Assembly: GCA_017940895.1 (NCBI GenBank)
Contig: JAGAXM010000022.1
Coordinates: 124,001 to 188,000, forward strand
Direction of reading: 5' to 3'
Length of the DNA stretch: 64,000 nt
From: Clostridiales bacterium
GTDB lineage: Bacteria > Bacillota > Clostridia > Saccharofermentanales > Saccharofermentanaceae
Below the pieces are notes generated by a model. The model saw only the letters and a program-made list of their open reading frames with translations, was not told the origin of the DNA and did not search any database. Shown piece by piece: positions 50,029 to 59,721 of the stretch; the stretch's first letter is position 1; each line of letters opens with the position of its first letter. The translations under genes and the position numbers were made by a program.

Positions 50029-50579
50029 TGGAAGATAAATATCGTAACCTAATTGAAACAACCAAAGAGTCCGAGGTAATATTCCACGGCAAGGTTTTTG
50101 ATACAATTGTTAAGAAAGTCAGCCTTGCAGACGGCTCTGAAGCGAAAAGGGAGATCGTAAAGCATAACGGCGGCGCCTGTGTTCTGCCTATAGACGACGA
50201 TCTCAACTGTTATATGGTAAGACAATTCAGAAGTCCGTTCGAGGAGATCCTTCTTGAAGTTCCTGCAGGCAAGCTTGAACCCGGTGAAGAACCTTTATCC
50301 TGTGCGGTAAGGGAGCTTCATGAGGAGACGGGATTTGAATCATCCGATATTACTTCATTCGGCGGTATGATCGCATCTCCCGGGTATGACAGTGAAGTGA
50401 TCTGGCTCTTTATGGCAAGAGGATTGAAGCAGATCGGTCAGAAGCTCGATCAGGGAGAATTCCTTAATGTCGAGAAGATACCGCTTGCGAAGCTCCTGCA
50501 GATGGCTGAAGAAGGTCAGATCAAGGACAGTAAGACACAGCTTTGTATATATAAGGCAGCCAGGAGACTTGGTATTTGA
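50028..50579 (+). CDS. nudF: ADP-ribose pyrophosphatase (Nudix hydrolase)
   Basis: 183 residues. Nudix box with the GX5EX7REUXEEXGU pattern in GKLEPGEEPLSCAVRELHEETG (positions ~80-102). The N-terminal beta domain and a conserved GGMIASPGYDSEVIWLF loop fit the NudF/YqkG group that cleaves ADP-ribose to AMP and ribose-5-phosphate. Substrate is inferred from family similarity. Confidence 0.88.
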   Translation: MEDKYRNLIETTKESEVIFHGKVFDTIVKKVSLADGSEAKREIVKHNGGACVLPIDDDLNCYMVRQFRSPFEEILLEVPAGKLEPGEEPLSCAVRELHEETGFESSDITSFGGMIASPGYDSEVIWLFMARGLKQIGQKLDQGEFLNVEKIPLAKLLQMAEEGQIKDSKTQLCIYKAARRLGI

Positions 50580-53488
50580 ACAATTTTGAAGGTAAAAGGG
50601 AAGTAACGGGCATAGCACTGTTTTTCTGCGCTATTGCGCTTACGCTGCTGTATTATCTTCCGGGAGAAGTAACCGGAGTATTCGGAAGTTTCTTAAGAAC
50701 CGTATGCGGAGGATTCATAGGCTCCGCTGCTTTTGTTATACCTTTGTTTATCCTTTATGCTTCGATCGATTTCTTTATTGAGAAGCGTGAGGGCGTATCT
50801 CCGATAAGAATAAGGTCTGTCATCATTTTCCTTATTTGTCTGTCGGCACTGCTCTCAGTAATTACAATGGACTTTGAGTTCTTTAAGTCATTGTGTGTAT
50901 CCGATGTTGACCATAAGTATAAGGCTACGGAGGCGATCGCTCTTCTTTGGAAGTCCGGCTCCGATTCTGCTCTTATTACACCGCCTTCGGGCAGTAATGT
51001 CCTGTCCGGCGGTATTCTGGGCGGTCTTCTCGCCGTAGCTCTTAATACAGTGTGCGGCAAGATCACTTCCATCGTTGTTCTTATCGGACTTATCGCCGCA
51101 CAGGTAATACTTGTTTTCCATATTTCTTTGAAGAAGACGGTTAAGAAGACTGCGAAAGCCGTCGGAAATGCAGTAAGGAAGAATTCTGCACAGCGCAAAG
51201 CCCAAAGACCGGTTCAGCAGCGACCTGTCCAGCAAAGACCTGTTCAGCAGGGTCGTGTACAGATACCTTCGGGTACACCTTTTGTACAGGGACAGAATGT
51301 CGGTACTCCTGTCAGGATCGGACCTCAGCCCGTCTTTGACGAGAAGTTGCCGTACAATGTGCAGGATCCTTTTAACAGAACCCTTCCCGTAGACAGCCGT
51401 TCCGGATTTGCCGATATGACAGATCCCGCCTTCGCTGCCGATACCAAGGGCGAGCAGGGCGTGCTTAAGTACGGCGAGAGACGCGTGAATACCGATACTC
51501 CTTATCAGGCTGACGATGCTGATTTCTCTTATGATTCCATGCCCCGTAATGCCCATATGAGAGGTCCGGGCAAGAAGACGGATGAGCCTGATTTCCTTAA
51601 GAGGAATGCACCTTCTGATTTCTATGATCTGTCAGGCGGTGTATATGCGGATGAATCCGTTGTAAATGACGATTATTCCCAGAGACCTGCAGCAGGCGGC
51701 TATTACCGTCCCGAAGACGACATGCCTTATGAGGTTAATGATGATACGGCATTTGATTATTCCGTTCCGGAAGAGAAGCCTGCAATCAGAAAGCCTAATG
51801 TAACCAACGGAATCATAGGCGCTCCCGCTGATGTCATTAATGACAGTGATGAGATAACAATTAATTCCGGAAGTGACAACACTGACGGTTATTCCGTTAC
51901 TGAAGGACGCATCATCGATACTTCCGAAGCAAAGAAAGCATCTGCTGCGGGCAGTCTGGATGTATCTTCCACTTCTGCACAGACCGAGGGAAGACGTATC
52001 AAGGCAAACAGCTTTAAGAATTACAGACCTGCACCTATAACCAATCTTGCCAAGGATAAGGCTAACAAGAATACTACCGAGAGCAATGAGAAGCTCAAGC
52101 AGAAAGCCGCTGCTCTCGAAGAGACTTTACGTACATTCGGTATCACCGATGCCAAAGTAAATAACATCACTCACGGTCCTGCCATAACCAGATTCGAGGT
52201 TACTATCGGACAGGGTGTTAAGGTATCCAAGGTAAAGAACCTTGAAGACGATATAGCGCTCTCGATGGCTGCAACTGCCGTAAGAATCGAAGCTCCGATC
52301 CCCGGTAAGAAGGCTATCGGTATCGAGATTCCTAATGAGAAGACATCAGCCGTATATCTGGGTAACGTACTCGATACTCAGGAATTCAGAAAATCTACGC
52401 CTCTTACGGTCGGTCTCGGTAAGGATATTCCGGGTAAGCCCGTATACTGCGATGTCGCAAGGATGCCTCATATGCTTATAGCAGGTGCGACGGGTTCCGG
52501 TAAATCCGTATGTATCAACTCTATACTTGTAAGTATCCTGTGTAAGGCATCACCGAGAGAAGTAAAGATGATCCTCATCGACCCTAAGGTCGTTGAGCTC
52601 TCCGTATATAACGGCATACCGCATCTTCTTATGCCTGTCGTAAGCGACATGAAGCTTGCTACCGGTGCTTTGAAGTGGGCCGTTGCAGAGATGGAGAGAC
52701 GATATAAGCTTTTCGCTGAGAAGGAAGTAAGAGACATCGCAGGCTACAACAACTGTCTTGACGATGACGAAGATCCGCTGCCTTTGATCCTTATCATTAT
52801 CGACGAGCTCGCAGACCTCATGGCAGTTGCCAAGAATGAGGTCGAGACTCAGATCGCAAGACTTGCTGCCATGGCAAGAGCGTGCGGAATGCATATGATC
52901 ATCGCGACTCAGAGACCTTCGGTTGACGTTATTACAGGTGTTATCAAGAGTAATGTTCCTTCGAGAATCGCTTTCTCGGTAGCATCCGGTGTCGACAGCC
53001 GAACGATTCTCGACTCATACGGTGCGGAGAAACTCCTCGGAAGAGGTGATATGCTCTACAGTCCTCTCGGAGCTCCAAAGCCTATCAGGGGCCAGGGTGC
53101 ATTCGTATCCGACGGCGAGGTCCAGGCGTGTGTTGATTTTCTTAAGCAGCGTTACGGCGCGCTTTATGATGAAGATATCAATGAGAAGGTTAAGAAGATC
53201 GCGAACGGTGAGGGTACAGGTAAGACTGAGGGTGTATCGGATCCTTCCGTTAATGAGAATTCCGAGGATGAACTTCTCAATGCTGCCGTTGACGTTGTTC
53301 TTCAGGTTAAGAACGCGAGTGTATCTATCCTTCAGAGAAGACTCGGTGTAGGTTATCCGAGAGCCGCAAGACTCATAGATGTTATGGAGCAGAAGGGTTA
53401 TATCGGTCCTTTCGAGGGAAGTAAACCCAGACGCGTTCTTATATCCGAGACCGATTGGATCGAGATCAAGGCAAAGGGCGGCAACTGA
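50576..53488 (+). CDS. ftsK: DNA translocase FtsK/SpoIIIE
   Basis: 970 residues, start TTG 50576 behind AGGAG at 50562-50566. Four membrane helices (~10-30, 35-60, 75-95, 135-165) are followed by a long low-complexity linker (~170-500) with three RPVQQ repeats and acidic stretches. Motor domain: Walker A GATGSGKS at 637-644, Walker B LIIIDELADLMAV, and a C-terminal winged-helix gamma domain (~895-965) that reads orientation sequences in DNA. It moves chromosomes through the division septum or into the forespore. Confidence 0.96.
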   Translation: MNNFEGKREVTGIALFFCAIALTLLYYLPGEVTGVFGSFLRTVCGGFIGSAAFVIPLFILYASIDFFIEKREGVSPIRIRSVIIFLICLSALLSVITMDFEFFKSLCVSDVDHKYKATEAIALLWKSGSDSALITPPSGSNVLSGGILGGLLAVALNTVCGKITSIVVLIGLIAAQVILVFHISLKKTVKKTAKAVGNAVRKNSAQRKAQRPVQQRPVQQRPVQQGRVQIPSGTPFVQGQNVGTPVRIGPQPVFDEKLPYNVQDPFNRTLPVDSRSGFADMTDPAFAADTKGEQGVLKYGERRVNTDTPYQADDADFSYDSMPRNAHMRGPGKKTDEPDFLKRNAPSDFYDLSGGVYADESVVNDDYSQRPAAGGYYRPEDDMPYEVNDDTAFDYSVPEEKPAIRKPNVTNGIIGAPADVINDSDEITINSGSDNTDGYSVTEGRIIDTSEAKKASAAGSLDVSSTSAQTEGRRIKANSFKNYRPAPITNLAKDKANKNTTESNEKLKQKAAALEETLRTFGITDAKVNNITHGPAITRFEVTIGQGVKVSKVKNLEDDIALSMAATAVRIEAPIPGKKAIGIEIPNEKTSAVYLGNVLDTQEFRKSTPLTVGLGKDIPGKPVYCDVARMPHMLIAGATGSGKSVCINSILVSILCKASPREVKMILIDPKVVELSVYNGIPHLLMPVVSDMKLATGALKWAVAEMERRYKLFAEKEVRDIAGYNNCLDDDEDPLPLILIIIDELADLMAVAKNEVETQIARLAAMARACGMHMIIATQRPSVDVITGVIKSNVPSRIAFSVASGVDSRTILDSYGAEKLLGRGDMLYSPLGAPKPIRGQGAFVSDGEVQACVDFLKQRYGALYDEDINEKVKKIANGEGTGKTEGVSDPSVNENSEDELLNAAVDVVLQVKNASVSILQRRLGVGYPRAARLIDVMEQKGYIGPFEGSKPRRVLISETDWIEIKAKGGN

Positions 53489-53967
53489 TGGCTTCCGTTA
53501 ATTCCGCGCAGCTTATTGATTATCTTCGCGATAAGGGACTTAAGTGTTCCTTTGCCGAGAGTCTTACGGGCGGCATGATCGCCTGCGGTATTGTCGATGT
53601 TCCCGGTGCTTCCGATGTTTTCGAGGGAAGTATCGTTTCGTATTCAGATAATTTCAAGATGAATGTTTTGGGAGTGCCGTCCGAAGTGATAGACAGTAAG
53701 ACTGCCGTATCGGCTGAATGTGCTGTTGCTATGGCAGAAGGTGCATCAAGACTTTCAGAGGCTGATATTGCCGTATCGGTAACCGGCTACGCGGGTCCCG
53801 GAGACGGTGCTGACGGAACACCGTGCGGAACTGTCTATATTGGTTTTAAAGACAGAAACGGATCCGGAAGCTTTAAAAAACTTTTCGAAGGTTCCCGTGA
53901 TGAGATAAGACAGCAGACGCGCGACGCGGCTGTTGAACTTGTGTACAGCAGGGCATGTGATCTATGA
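53488..53967 (+). CDS. CinA C-terminal domain protein (nicotinamide-nucleotide amidohydrolase family)
   Basis: 159 residues from ATG 53488 (TGATG overlap with ftsK). Only the CinA C-terminal domain is present; the N-terminal MoCF-type domain of full CinA is missing. Motifs AESLTGGMIACGIVDVPGAS and YAGPGDGADGTPCGTVYIGF match PncC-type deamidases that recycle nicotinamide mononucleotide. Activity is inferred from the family. Confidence 0.9.
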   Translation: MASVNSAQLIDYLRDKGLKCSFAESLTGGMIACGIVDVPGASDVFEGSIVSYSDNFKMNVLGVPSEVIDSKTAVSAECAVAMAEGASRLSEADIAVSVTGYAGPGDGADGTPCGTVYIGFKDRNGSGSFKKLFEGSRDEIRQQTRDAAVELVYSRACDL

Positions 53968-55553
53968 GTGCCGAGCGAAAAGCAAAGAAACTTTCAGGTA
54001 ACAGCATAATCCTGTCCACGATCCTGGTTATGGCAGGTCTTGTCCTCTCGAAAGGATCAGGTTTCCTTCGTGATATCTTTGTAGGTATCAAATTCAGTGA
54101 ACCGTTGTACCGTGACGGCTTTACTCTTGCTTTCTCTATTCCTGACCTTGTCTATAATCTTCTTATAGGCGGTTCCATACAATCAGCCATCACACCGTCT
54201 TTGTCCGCTGCGATAGCATCGGGAAATGAGAAGAAGGGTATAAGGGCTGTAAGTATTTTCATCTCGTTCTTTGCGGTTCTTCTTATTATTGTCTGCACAC
54301 TGGGCGTTATCTTCTCCGAACAGCTGTACAGCATCTTCAGCGGCGGCGATCATAGTGCTGAGACTATTGAGCTGGCGGCGGCTGCGTCCAAGTGGCTTTT
54401 CCCTCAGATAATATTCATGATGCTCGCGGCTTTGTGCATCGGTATTCTTAATGCTTATAAGAGATTCGGTTCTACTTCATTCGGACCGACCATCTATAAC
54501 TTCTGTGTACTGATGGCCATCATTATATTTGCCGGTAACAGTAAGCCCATGTTGATGAGAACAACATTCGGTATTATGCTTGCCGCGGTCGTATATTTCC
54601 TCTATCAGGCTTTTGTCGGAAGAGATAAACTTAAGCCTTTCCGCTTTATATGGGCTCCGGCTGATAAGGATTTCCACGCTTTGGTCTATAGGGCTTTACC
54701 GATTCTGATATCTGCATCTGTAGTTCAGATTAATATGCTGATTCTGAATTATTTTGCCATGAAGCTTCCTGACAGCGGAAACGTTTATGCATTACGTAAT
54801 GCATCTACTACATGGCAGCTGCCGTATGGTATCTTTGCTGTTGCAATAGGTAATGTTATGCTTCCTTCATTGGCAGAACATTATGGTAAGAAGGATTATA
54901 AGGGCGCATCAGATCTTTTGTCTTCAAGACTTAAGAGTGCATTGTTCTTATGTATTCCGTCTGCAGGCTTCATGTTCCTTATGAATTCTGAAGTTATTAA
55001 AGCTATCTTTCAGTGGAATTCAGCCTATACAGATGCTGATGCAATGAGGGCGGGTCAGTTCCTTGCGGGTTACTCGATAGCGATAATCACGCATTCTATT
55101 GTATTTATTATGAATCAGGCTTTCTATGCGATAGGAAAGACCAGAGTTCCGCTTAGAGCCGGATGTATTGGTCTTCTTACCAATCCTTTGTGCTGCTATC
55201 TGCTTATGCCGCACATCGGAGCTATGGCTCTTACTTTGTCTTATTCCATAACAAGTATTCTGCAAATGACAGTGTTGTGCGTAGTCTATTACAGATATAA
55301 AGAATTACGACCTCGCGGTATGCTCGTGTTTCTTGTGAAATCCGCTCTGAGTCTGGGAATAATGTGCGGCGTTCTTTACTTTATAAATCAGTATAATGTT
55401 GAGTATTCCGGAAAGCTGTTTTCCCTTGCTGATCTGGCGGTAAAGGGATTAATGGCATTTATGTTGTACTTTGTATGTTCGCTGATTTTTAAGGTTCAGG
55501 AGTCGAGAGAACTGATGCAGAAAGTGTTCGGTCGATTTGTTAAGTCCGAATAA
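53964..55553 (+). CDS. murJ: Lipid II flippase MurJ (MviN family)
   Basis: 529-residue polytopic membrane protein with ~14 helices. MOP-superfamily member that moves lipid II across the membrane for peptidoglycan synthesis. Typical N-terminal segment VLSKGSGFLRDIFVGIKFS and early helix LVYNLLIGGSIQSA, plus repeated helices through the C-terminus. ATGA overlap with the cinA-type gene. Last gene before the recA promoter. Confidence 0.9.
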   Translation: MSAERKAKKLSGNSIILSTILVMAGLVLSKGSGFLRDIFVGIKFSEPLYRDGFTLAFSIPDLVYNLLIGGSIQSAITPSLSAAIASGNEKKGIRAVSIFISFFAVLLIIVCTLGVIFSEQLYSIFSGGDHSAETIELAAAASKWLFPQIIFMMLAALCIGILNAYKRFGSTSFGPTIYNFCVLMAIIIFAGNSKPMLMRTTFGIMLAAVVYFLYQAFVGRDKLKPFRFIWAPADKDFHALVYRALPILISASVVQINMLILNYFAMKLPDSGNVYALRNASTTWQLPYGIFAVAIGNVMLPSLAEHYGKKDYKGASDLLSSRLKSALFLCIPSAGFMFLMNSEVIKAIFQWNSAYTDADAMRAGQFLAGYSIAIITHSIVFIMNQAFYAIGKTRVPLRAGCIGLLTNPLCCYLLMPHIGAMALTLSYSITSILQMTVLCVVYYRYKELRPRGMLVFLVKSALSLGIMCGVLYFINQYNVEYSGKLFSLADLAVKGLMAFMLYFVCSLIFKVQESRELMQKVFGRFVKSE

Positions 55554-55575
55554 TGGTACGATTGTCGTTTTATGT

Positions 55576-55597
55576 CGAAAATTGTTCTCAATTGTCG
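55576..55597. repeat. Inverted repeat upstream of recA promoter
   Basis: CGAAAATTG-TTCT-CAATTGTCG, 8 of 9 positions complementary, about 11 bp before the recA -35. TGTCGAAA also occurs as a direct repeat at 55573 and 55593. Could be an operator or a weak murJ terminator; there is no T-run. Confidence 0.5.
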
Positions 55598-55608
55598 AAA
55601 TAATCAAG

Positions 55609-55637
55609 TTGACTTTGTAGTATTTTATTCGTAGAAT
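55609..55637 (+). promoter_or_regulatory. Sigma-A promoter of recA
   Basis: TTGACT (55609-55614), 17-nt spacer, TAGAAT (55632-55637). Confidence 0.85.
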
Positions 55638-55651
55638 GTTTTCGAAAGACA

Positions 55652-55665
55652 AGAACAAATGTTTA
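55652..55665. promoter_or_regulatory. Possible LexA (SOS) box
   Basis: AGAACAAATGTTTA resembles the Gram-positive CGAAC-N4-GTTCG element, with GAAC-N4-GTT kept. It lies ~8 bp after the predicted recA transcription start. Confidence 0.55.
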
Positions 55666-55688
55666 TTTTCTACGGAGGAACTTTATAA

Positions 55689-56813
55689 ATGGCAAAGAAT
55701 AAAGCTTCAAAACCCCAGGTTCAGTCAATATCATCAGAGGATCAGGATGCACGTAAGAAGGCCCTTGAAGCTGCTATGTCTCAGATCGAGAAGCAGTTCG
55801 GCAAGGGTTCCGTAATGAGACTCGGAGACCAGCAGACAACAGATATAGAAGTAGTTCCCACAGGCGCGATCAGCCTTGATATCGCTCTCGGAGTAGGCGG
55901 ACTTCCGAGGGGAAGGATCATCGAGATCTACGGACCCGAGTCTTCAGGTAAGACAACGGTAGCTCTTCACTGTGTAGCGGAAGCACAGAAGATGGGCGGA
56001 ACATGTGCATTCATTGATGCTGAGCATGCGCTTGATCCTAATTACGCATCCATCATCGGTGTAGATGTAGACAATCTCCTTCTTTCACAGCCTGATACAG
56101 GTGAGCAGGCTCTCGATATTACCGAGACTCTCGTAAGATCCGGCTGTATCGATGTAATTGTTATCGATTCCGTTGCGGCTCTTGTACCGAGGGCTGAGAT
56201 CGAAGGCGAGATGGGAGATTCCCATGTAGGTCTTCAGGCTAGACTCATGAGCCAGGGCTTAAGAAAACTCACAGGTATCATCGCCAAGTCCGGTACGGTA
56301 TGTATCTTTATCAATCAGCTTCGTGAGAAGATCGGTGTCATGTTCGGTAATCCCGAGACTACAACAGGCGGACGCGCATTGAAGTTCTATTCTTCCGTAA
56401 GACTTGATGTCAGGAAGACAGAGACATTGAAGAACGGTACGGAAGTTATAGGTAATCACGTAAGAGTTAAGATCGTTAAGAATAAGGTAGCTCCTCCGTT
56501 CAAGGAGGCGGAATTCGATATTCTGTACGGTCAGGGTATCTCAAGAGAAGGCAGTATCATCGATCTTGCGGTTGAGAATAATATCATTGATAAGAGCGGA
56601 GCATGGTTCGCTTATAAGGGTCAGAAGATCGGTCAGGGCAAGGAGAATGCCAGACAGTATCTTATCGATAATCCCGATATCTGCGGTGAGATCGAAGAAC
56701 TTATCAGAGATTCATATAAACCCGCTGACGGCTCCACATATGTGGATGATGTCGATATCGATGACGATGATCAGGGCGAGAGTGATGATGATATCCTCGG
56801 AATCGATATGTAA
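55689..56813 (+). CDS. recA: Recombinase RecA
   Basis: 374 residues. Homologous strand exchange and SOS coprotease. Walker A GPESSGKT at 82-89; signatures [15 protein letters not shown] and [14 protein letters not shown] and the DNA-binding loops [20 protein letters not shown] are intact. The acidic C-terminal tail (Asp-rich) is typical. TACGGAGGAA precedes the ATG. Overlaps recX by TAATG. Confidence 0.98.
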   Translation: MAKNKASKPQVQSISSEDQDARKKALEAAMSQIEKQFGKGSVMRLGDQQTTDIEVVPTGAISLDIALGVGGLPRGRIIEIYGPESSGKTTVALHCVAEAQKMGGTCAFIDAEHALDPNYASIIGVDVDNLLLSQPDTGEQALDITETLVRSGCIDVIVIDSVAALVPRAEIEGEMGDSHVGLQARLMSQGLRKLTGIIAKSGTVCIFINQLREKIGVMFGNPETTTGGRALKFYSSVRLDVRKTETLKNGTEVIGNHVRVKIVKNKVAPPFKEAEFDILYGQGISREGSIIDLAVENNIIDKSGAWFAYKGQKIGQGKENARQYLIDNPDICGEIEELIRDSYKPADGSTYVDDVDIDDDDQGESDDDILGIDM

Positions 56814-57307
56814 TGGCTAAGGCACCTTTATATAATCCCGATTCGGTCTCTGATGCTCAGACTGCAGGAATACGGCATATCGGTATAGGTACATGTTCTT
56901 CCGGAAAGATGCGTGAGTATCTTCGTAAGAAGGGTTTTACCGGCAGTGTCGTTAATGAAGCGGTTAATGAGCTTATAAGAAGAGAATATATAGATGACGA
57001 CATAGCAGGGCGTAAAGTCCTGCTTTGCCGTTCGGGAAAGAAACAGGAGAGCAGAAGATACCTTAAAGAACGTCTTTATGCGGCAGGTGTAGACGGTAAG
57101 GTTGCCGACCAACTTCTAATCGAGGTGGAAGAAGATTCGGTTTTGTGTTTTAATCTTTACTTGAGTGTCAGACCGGAAGCGGCAAGTGCCGAAGAGGCAC
57201 AGTCGGCGGAAGAAGAATTGATGAAGCTTGCTTCCAAGCGCGGATTTAATTTGGAGACTGCCCGTACGGCTTACGGTAAATGGCTTGAAGAAGTATTGAA
57301 GGCTTAA
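56813..57307 (+). CDS. recX: RecX regulatory protein
   Basis: 164 residues of tandem three-helix repeats; the segment MREYLRKKGFTGSVVNEAV then VNELIRREYIDDD is the usual first repeat. RecX binds RecA filaments and inhibits them. One-base overlap with recA guarantees coexpression, so it acts in the same SOS-related circuit. Confidence 0.92.
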   Translation: MAKAPLYNPDSVSDAQTAGIRHIGIGTCSSGKMREYLRKKGFTGSVVNEAVNELIRREYIDDDIAGRKVLLCRSGKKQESRRYLKERLYAAGVDGKVADQLLIEVEEDSVLCFNLYLSVRPEAASAEEAQSAEEELMKLASKRGFNLETARTAYGKWLEEVLKA

Positions 57308-57317
57308 GTAAGATCTG

Positions 57318-58682
57318 ATGATTAACAGGAATGACATAACCGTATCTATAGTAGCGCTCGGATGCTCTAAGAATCTTGTGGATGCAGAGTGCATGTCCAC
57401 GAAGCTTCGTCAGGCAGGCTATAAGATAGCCGATTCCCAAGATGATTCTGAAGTTGTCGTTATCAATACCTGCGGCTTTATTGAAGCCGCCAAGAAGGAA
57501 GCAATAGATACTATCCTTAAAGCAGGCGACCTTAAGTACGGTTTTAACGGTTCACGTAAGCTTAAGCATATTATTGTTACCGGCTGTCTGTCCCAGCGTT
57601 ATCCGGATGATATCCTTACCCAGATGCCGGAAGTTGATATTGTCCTTGGTACTTCCGATTATTCAAGTATCGTTGAAGCAGTCGATTCTCTTTATACTGA
57701 TGATAATAATTATAAGAGGAAATATGAGGGCAAACCCGGCGGTATGAGTCATCTTATGACTGACCGCGATATCTCCACAGACGGATTTGCCTGGCTTAAG
57801 ATCGGTGAAGGATGCATACACAGATGTGCTTTCTGCGCCATACCTCTTATCAGAGGTCCTTTTGTATCACGCCCGATGGACGAGATACTCGAAGAAGCGA
57901 GGTCAATCGCGGCGAAGGGTTATAAAGAGATAGTTCTTACTGCTCAGGATACGACCAATTACGGTATAGAGATAAGTAAGAAGAGACAGCTCCCGCAGCT
58001 TCTTGAGAAGCTGTCAGAGATTGACGGTATTGAAGCGATCAGAGTTCTTTACGGGTATATGGACGGTATTGATGAAGAATTGCTTAATGTTATGAAGAAT
58101 AATTCTAAGATCGTTCATTACCTGGATATCCCTATCCAGCACGGATGTGACAAGATACTTAAGGCGATGAGACGCCGTGATACCGTCGATATCATTACGA
58201 AGAAGCTTGAGATGATAAGGCGTGAGATCCCCGATGTTATTATCAGGACAACTGTTCTTGTAGGATTCCCGAGCGAGACCGAAGAAGACTTCGAAGAACT
58301 TATCTCCAATCTTAAGAAATGGAAATTTGACCGTCTCGGATGCTTCGCTTATTCTCCCGAGGAGAACACACCCGCATTCGATATGCCTGATCAGATAGAT
58401 GAGAAGATCAAGCAGGAGAGAGTCAAGAAGGTGTATGATACTCAGTATCCTATCGCACTTGAATCTTCAAAGAAGCGTATCGGTTCTGAAGTTAGAGTTA
58501 CGATAGATTCCGTTGCAGATGACGGCATATTCTATGTCGGCAGAAGCTACGGTGAAGCACCGGATGAAGATCCCGTTATATTTGTTGCGGCATCTGAGCA
58601 TGAGCTTGAGATAGGCGGCAGATATGACGTAAAGATACTTGAGTGCAGTGATAATTTTGATCTTACAGGAGTAACTATATGA
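57318..58682 (+). CDS. rimO: Ribosomal protein S12 methylthiotransferase RimO
   Basis: 454-residue radical SAM enzyme that adds a methylthio group to Asp of ribosomal protein S12. N-terminal cluster cysteines in LGCSKNLVDAE, INTCGFI and GCLSQRY; radical SAM cysteines at 166, 170 and 173 (GCIHRCAFC). C-terminal TRAM domain. The GCSKN motif separates RimO from MtaB/MiaB. Start ATG 57318, 10 nt after recX, with a weak ribosome site. Confidence 0.95.
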   Translation: MINRNDITVSIVALGCSKNLVDAECMSTKLRQAGYKIADSQDDSEVVVINTCGFIEAAKKEAIDTILKAGDLKYGFNGSRKLKHIIVTGCLSQRYPDDILTQMPEVDIVLGTSDYSSIVEAVDSLYTDDNNYKRKYEGKPGGMSHLMTDRDISTDGFAWLKIGEGCIHRCAFCAIPLIRGPFVSRPMDEILEEARSIAAKGYKEIVLTAQDTTNYGIEISKKRQLPQLLEKLSEIDGIEAIRVLYGYMDGIDEELLNVMKNNSKIVHYLDIPIQHGCDKILKAMRRRDTVDIITKKLEMIRREIPDVIIRTTVLVGFPSETEEDFEELISNLKKWKFDRLGCFAYSPEENTPAFDMPDQIDEKIKQERVKKVYDTQYPIALESSKKRIGSEVRVTIDSVADDGIFYVGRSYGEAPDEDPVIFVAASEHELEIGGRYDVKILECSDNFDLTGVTI

Positions 58683-59308
58683 ATCTGCCCAATAAGCTGT
58701 CTTTGTTAAGAATTATATTGATTCCGGTAACTATGCTGTTCATGCTTCCAATATCAATATACGGATTCGAGCCTGAAGGTTGGAATGCATTTATCATGGA
58801 GTACGGCATGATGATCGCCGGCGTTGTCTTCATTATCGCTTCACTTACCGATTTCTTTGACGGACAGATCGCAAGAAGATGCAATCTTATTACTGATCTC
58901 GGAAAGTTCCTGGATTCGCTGGCTGATAAGATGCTTGTAATCGCCATACTCATTGCATTTGTTGCGACCGGCAGGGTATCGCCCTGGCTTCTTGCCATCA
59001 TCGTTTTAAGAGAATTTATGGTCACGGGTATCAGACTTGTAGCGTCCAAGGAAGGCGTCGTTATGGCAGCCAAGATGATCGGTAAGATCAAGACCACAAC
59101 TCAGATGATCGCTATTATCTATCTGATGTTCGAGCCTATGTTGATGAAGTTCACAGGCGATGACTATCAGGCGTCTTTACAGACTCCGTGTGCCGTATCG
59201 GTTATAGGCGATATTCTCTTCTATATCTGCGTTATTATGACCATCGTCTCGGGAATGGATTACCTTATCAAGAATAAGGGATATTTGAAAGAAAATCCCG
59301 CAAGCTGA
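58679..59308 (+). CDS. pgsA: CDP-diacylglycerol-glycerol-3-phosphate 3-phosphatidyltransferase
   Basis: 209-residue membrane protein. The CDP-alcohol transferase signature D-x2-D-G-x2-A-R-x8-G-x3-D-x3-D is exact: DFFDGQIARRCNL, then GKFLDSLADK. Makes phosphatidylglycerol phosphate. ATGA overlap with rimO; the rimO-pgsA pair is conserved in Firmicutes. About five membrane helices. Confidence 0.93.
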   Translation: MNLPNKLSLLRIILIPVTMLFMLPISIYGFEPEGWNAFIMEYGMMIAGVVFIIASLTDFFDGQIARRCNLITDLGKFLDSLADKMLVIAILIAFVATGRVSPWLLAIIVLREFMVTGIRLVASKEGVVMAAKMIGKIKTTTQMIAIIYLMFEPMLMKFTGDDYQASLQTPCAVSVIGDILFYICVIMTIVSGMDYLIKNKGYLKENPAS

Positions 59309-59318
59309 AATTATAGTA

Positions 59319-59347
59319 TTGACATTTTATAGTAGTTACATTAAAAG
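59319..59347 (+). promoter_or_regulatory. Sigma-A promoter of acpP
   Basis: Consensus TTGACA (59319-59324), 17-nt spacer, TAAAAG (59342-59347). Confidence 0.7.
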
Positions 59348-59393
59348 AGTATTGTAGATTGTGACAGACAATCAATTTTGGAGGTAATAACAA

Positions 59394-59636
59394 ATGACTA
59401 ATGAAGAACTTTTTGAGAAGCTTAAGGGCATGATCGTTGATCAGCTTGGTGTAGATGAAGATTCTATCACTATGGAGTCCAGCTTCGTTGATGACCTTAA
59501 TGCTGATTCCCTCGACATGGTTGAGCTCGTAATGGCTATGGAGCAGGAATTCGACATCTCCGTACCTGATGAGGTAGCTGAGAAGGTCGGAACTGTCGGT
59601 GACGCTGTAGAGTTCATTAAGTCTTCTATCGGCTGA
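59394..59636 (+). CDS. acpP: Acyl carrier protein
   Basis: 80 residues, acidic four-helix carrier. Ser39 in [15 protein letters not shown] is the 4'-phosphopantetheine site. Carries acyl chains in fatty-acid synthesis. TTGGAGG precedes the ATG. Single-gene transcript with its own promoter and terminator, unlike many genomes where it precedes fabF or rnc directly; rnc follows here after a terminator. Confidence 0.97.
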   Translation: MTNEELFEKLKGMIVDQLGVDEDSITMESSFVDDLNADSLDMVELVMAMEQEFDISVPDEVAEKVGTVGDAVEFIKSSIG

Positions 59637-59659
59637 TAAGAGTTAATTAAGATTCTTCA

Positions 59660-59695
59660 GGCTGAATGTACAATGATTGCATTCAGCCTTTTTTA
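59660..59695 (+). terminator. Rho-independent terminator of acpP
   Basis: 9-bp stem GGCTGAATG (59660-59668) / CATTCAGCC (59680-59688), 11-nt loop, then seven T. Confidence 0.9.
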
Positions 59696-59721
59696 TTATC
59701 AATAACAAAAGAGTAACGAAT

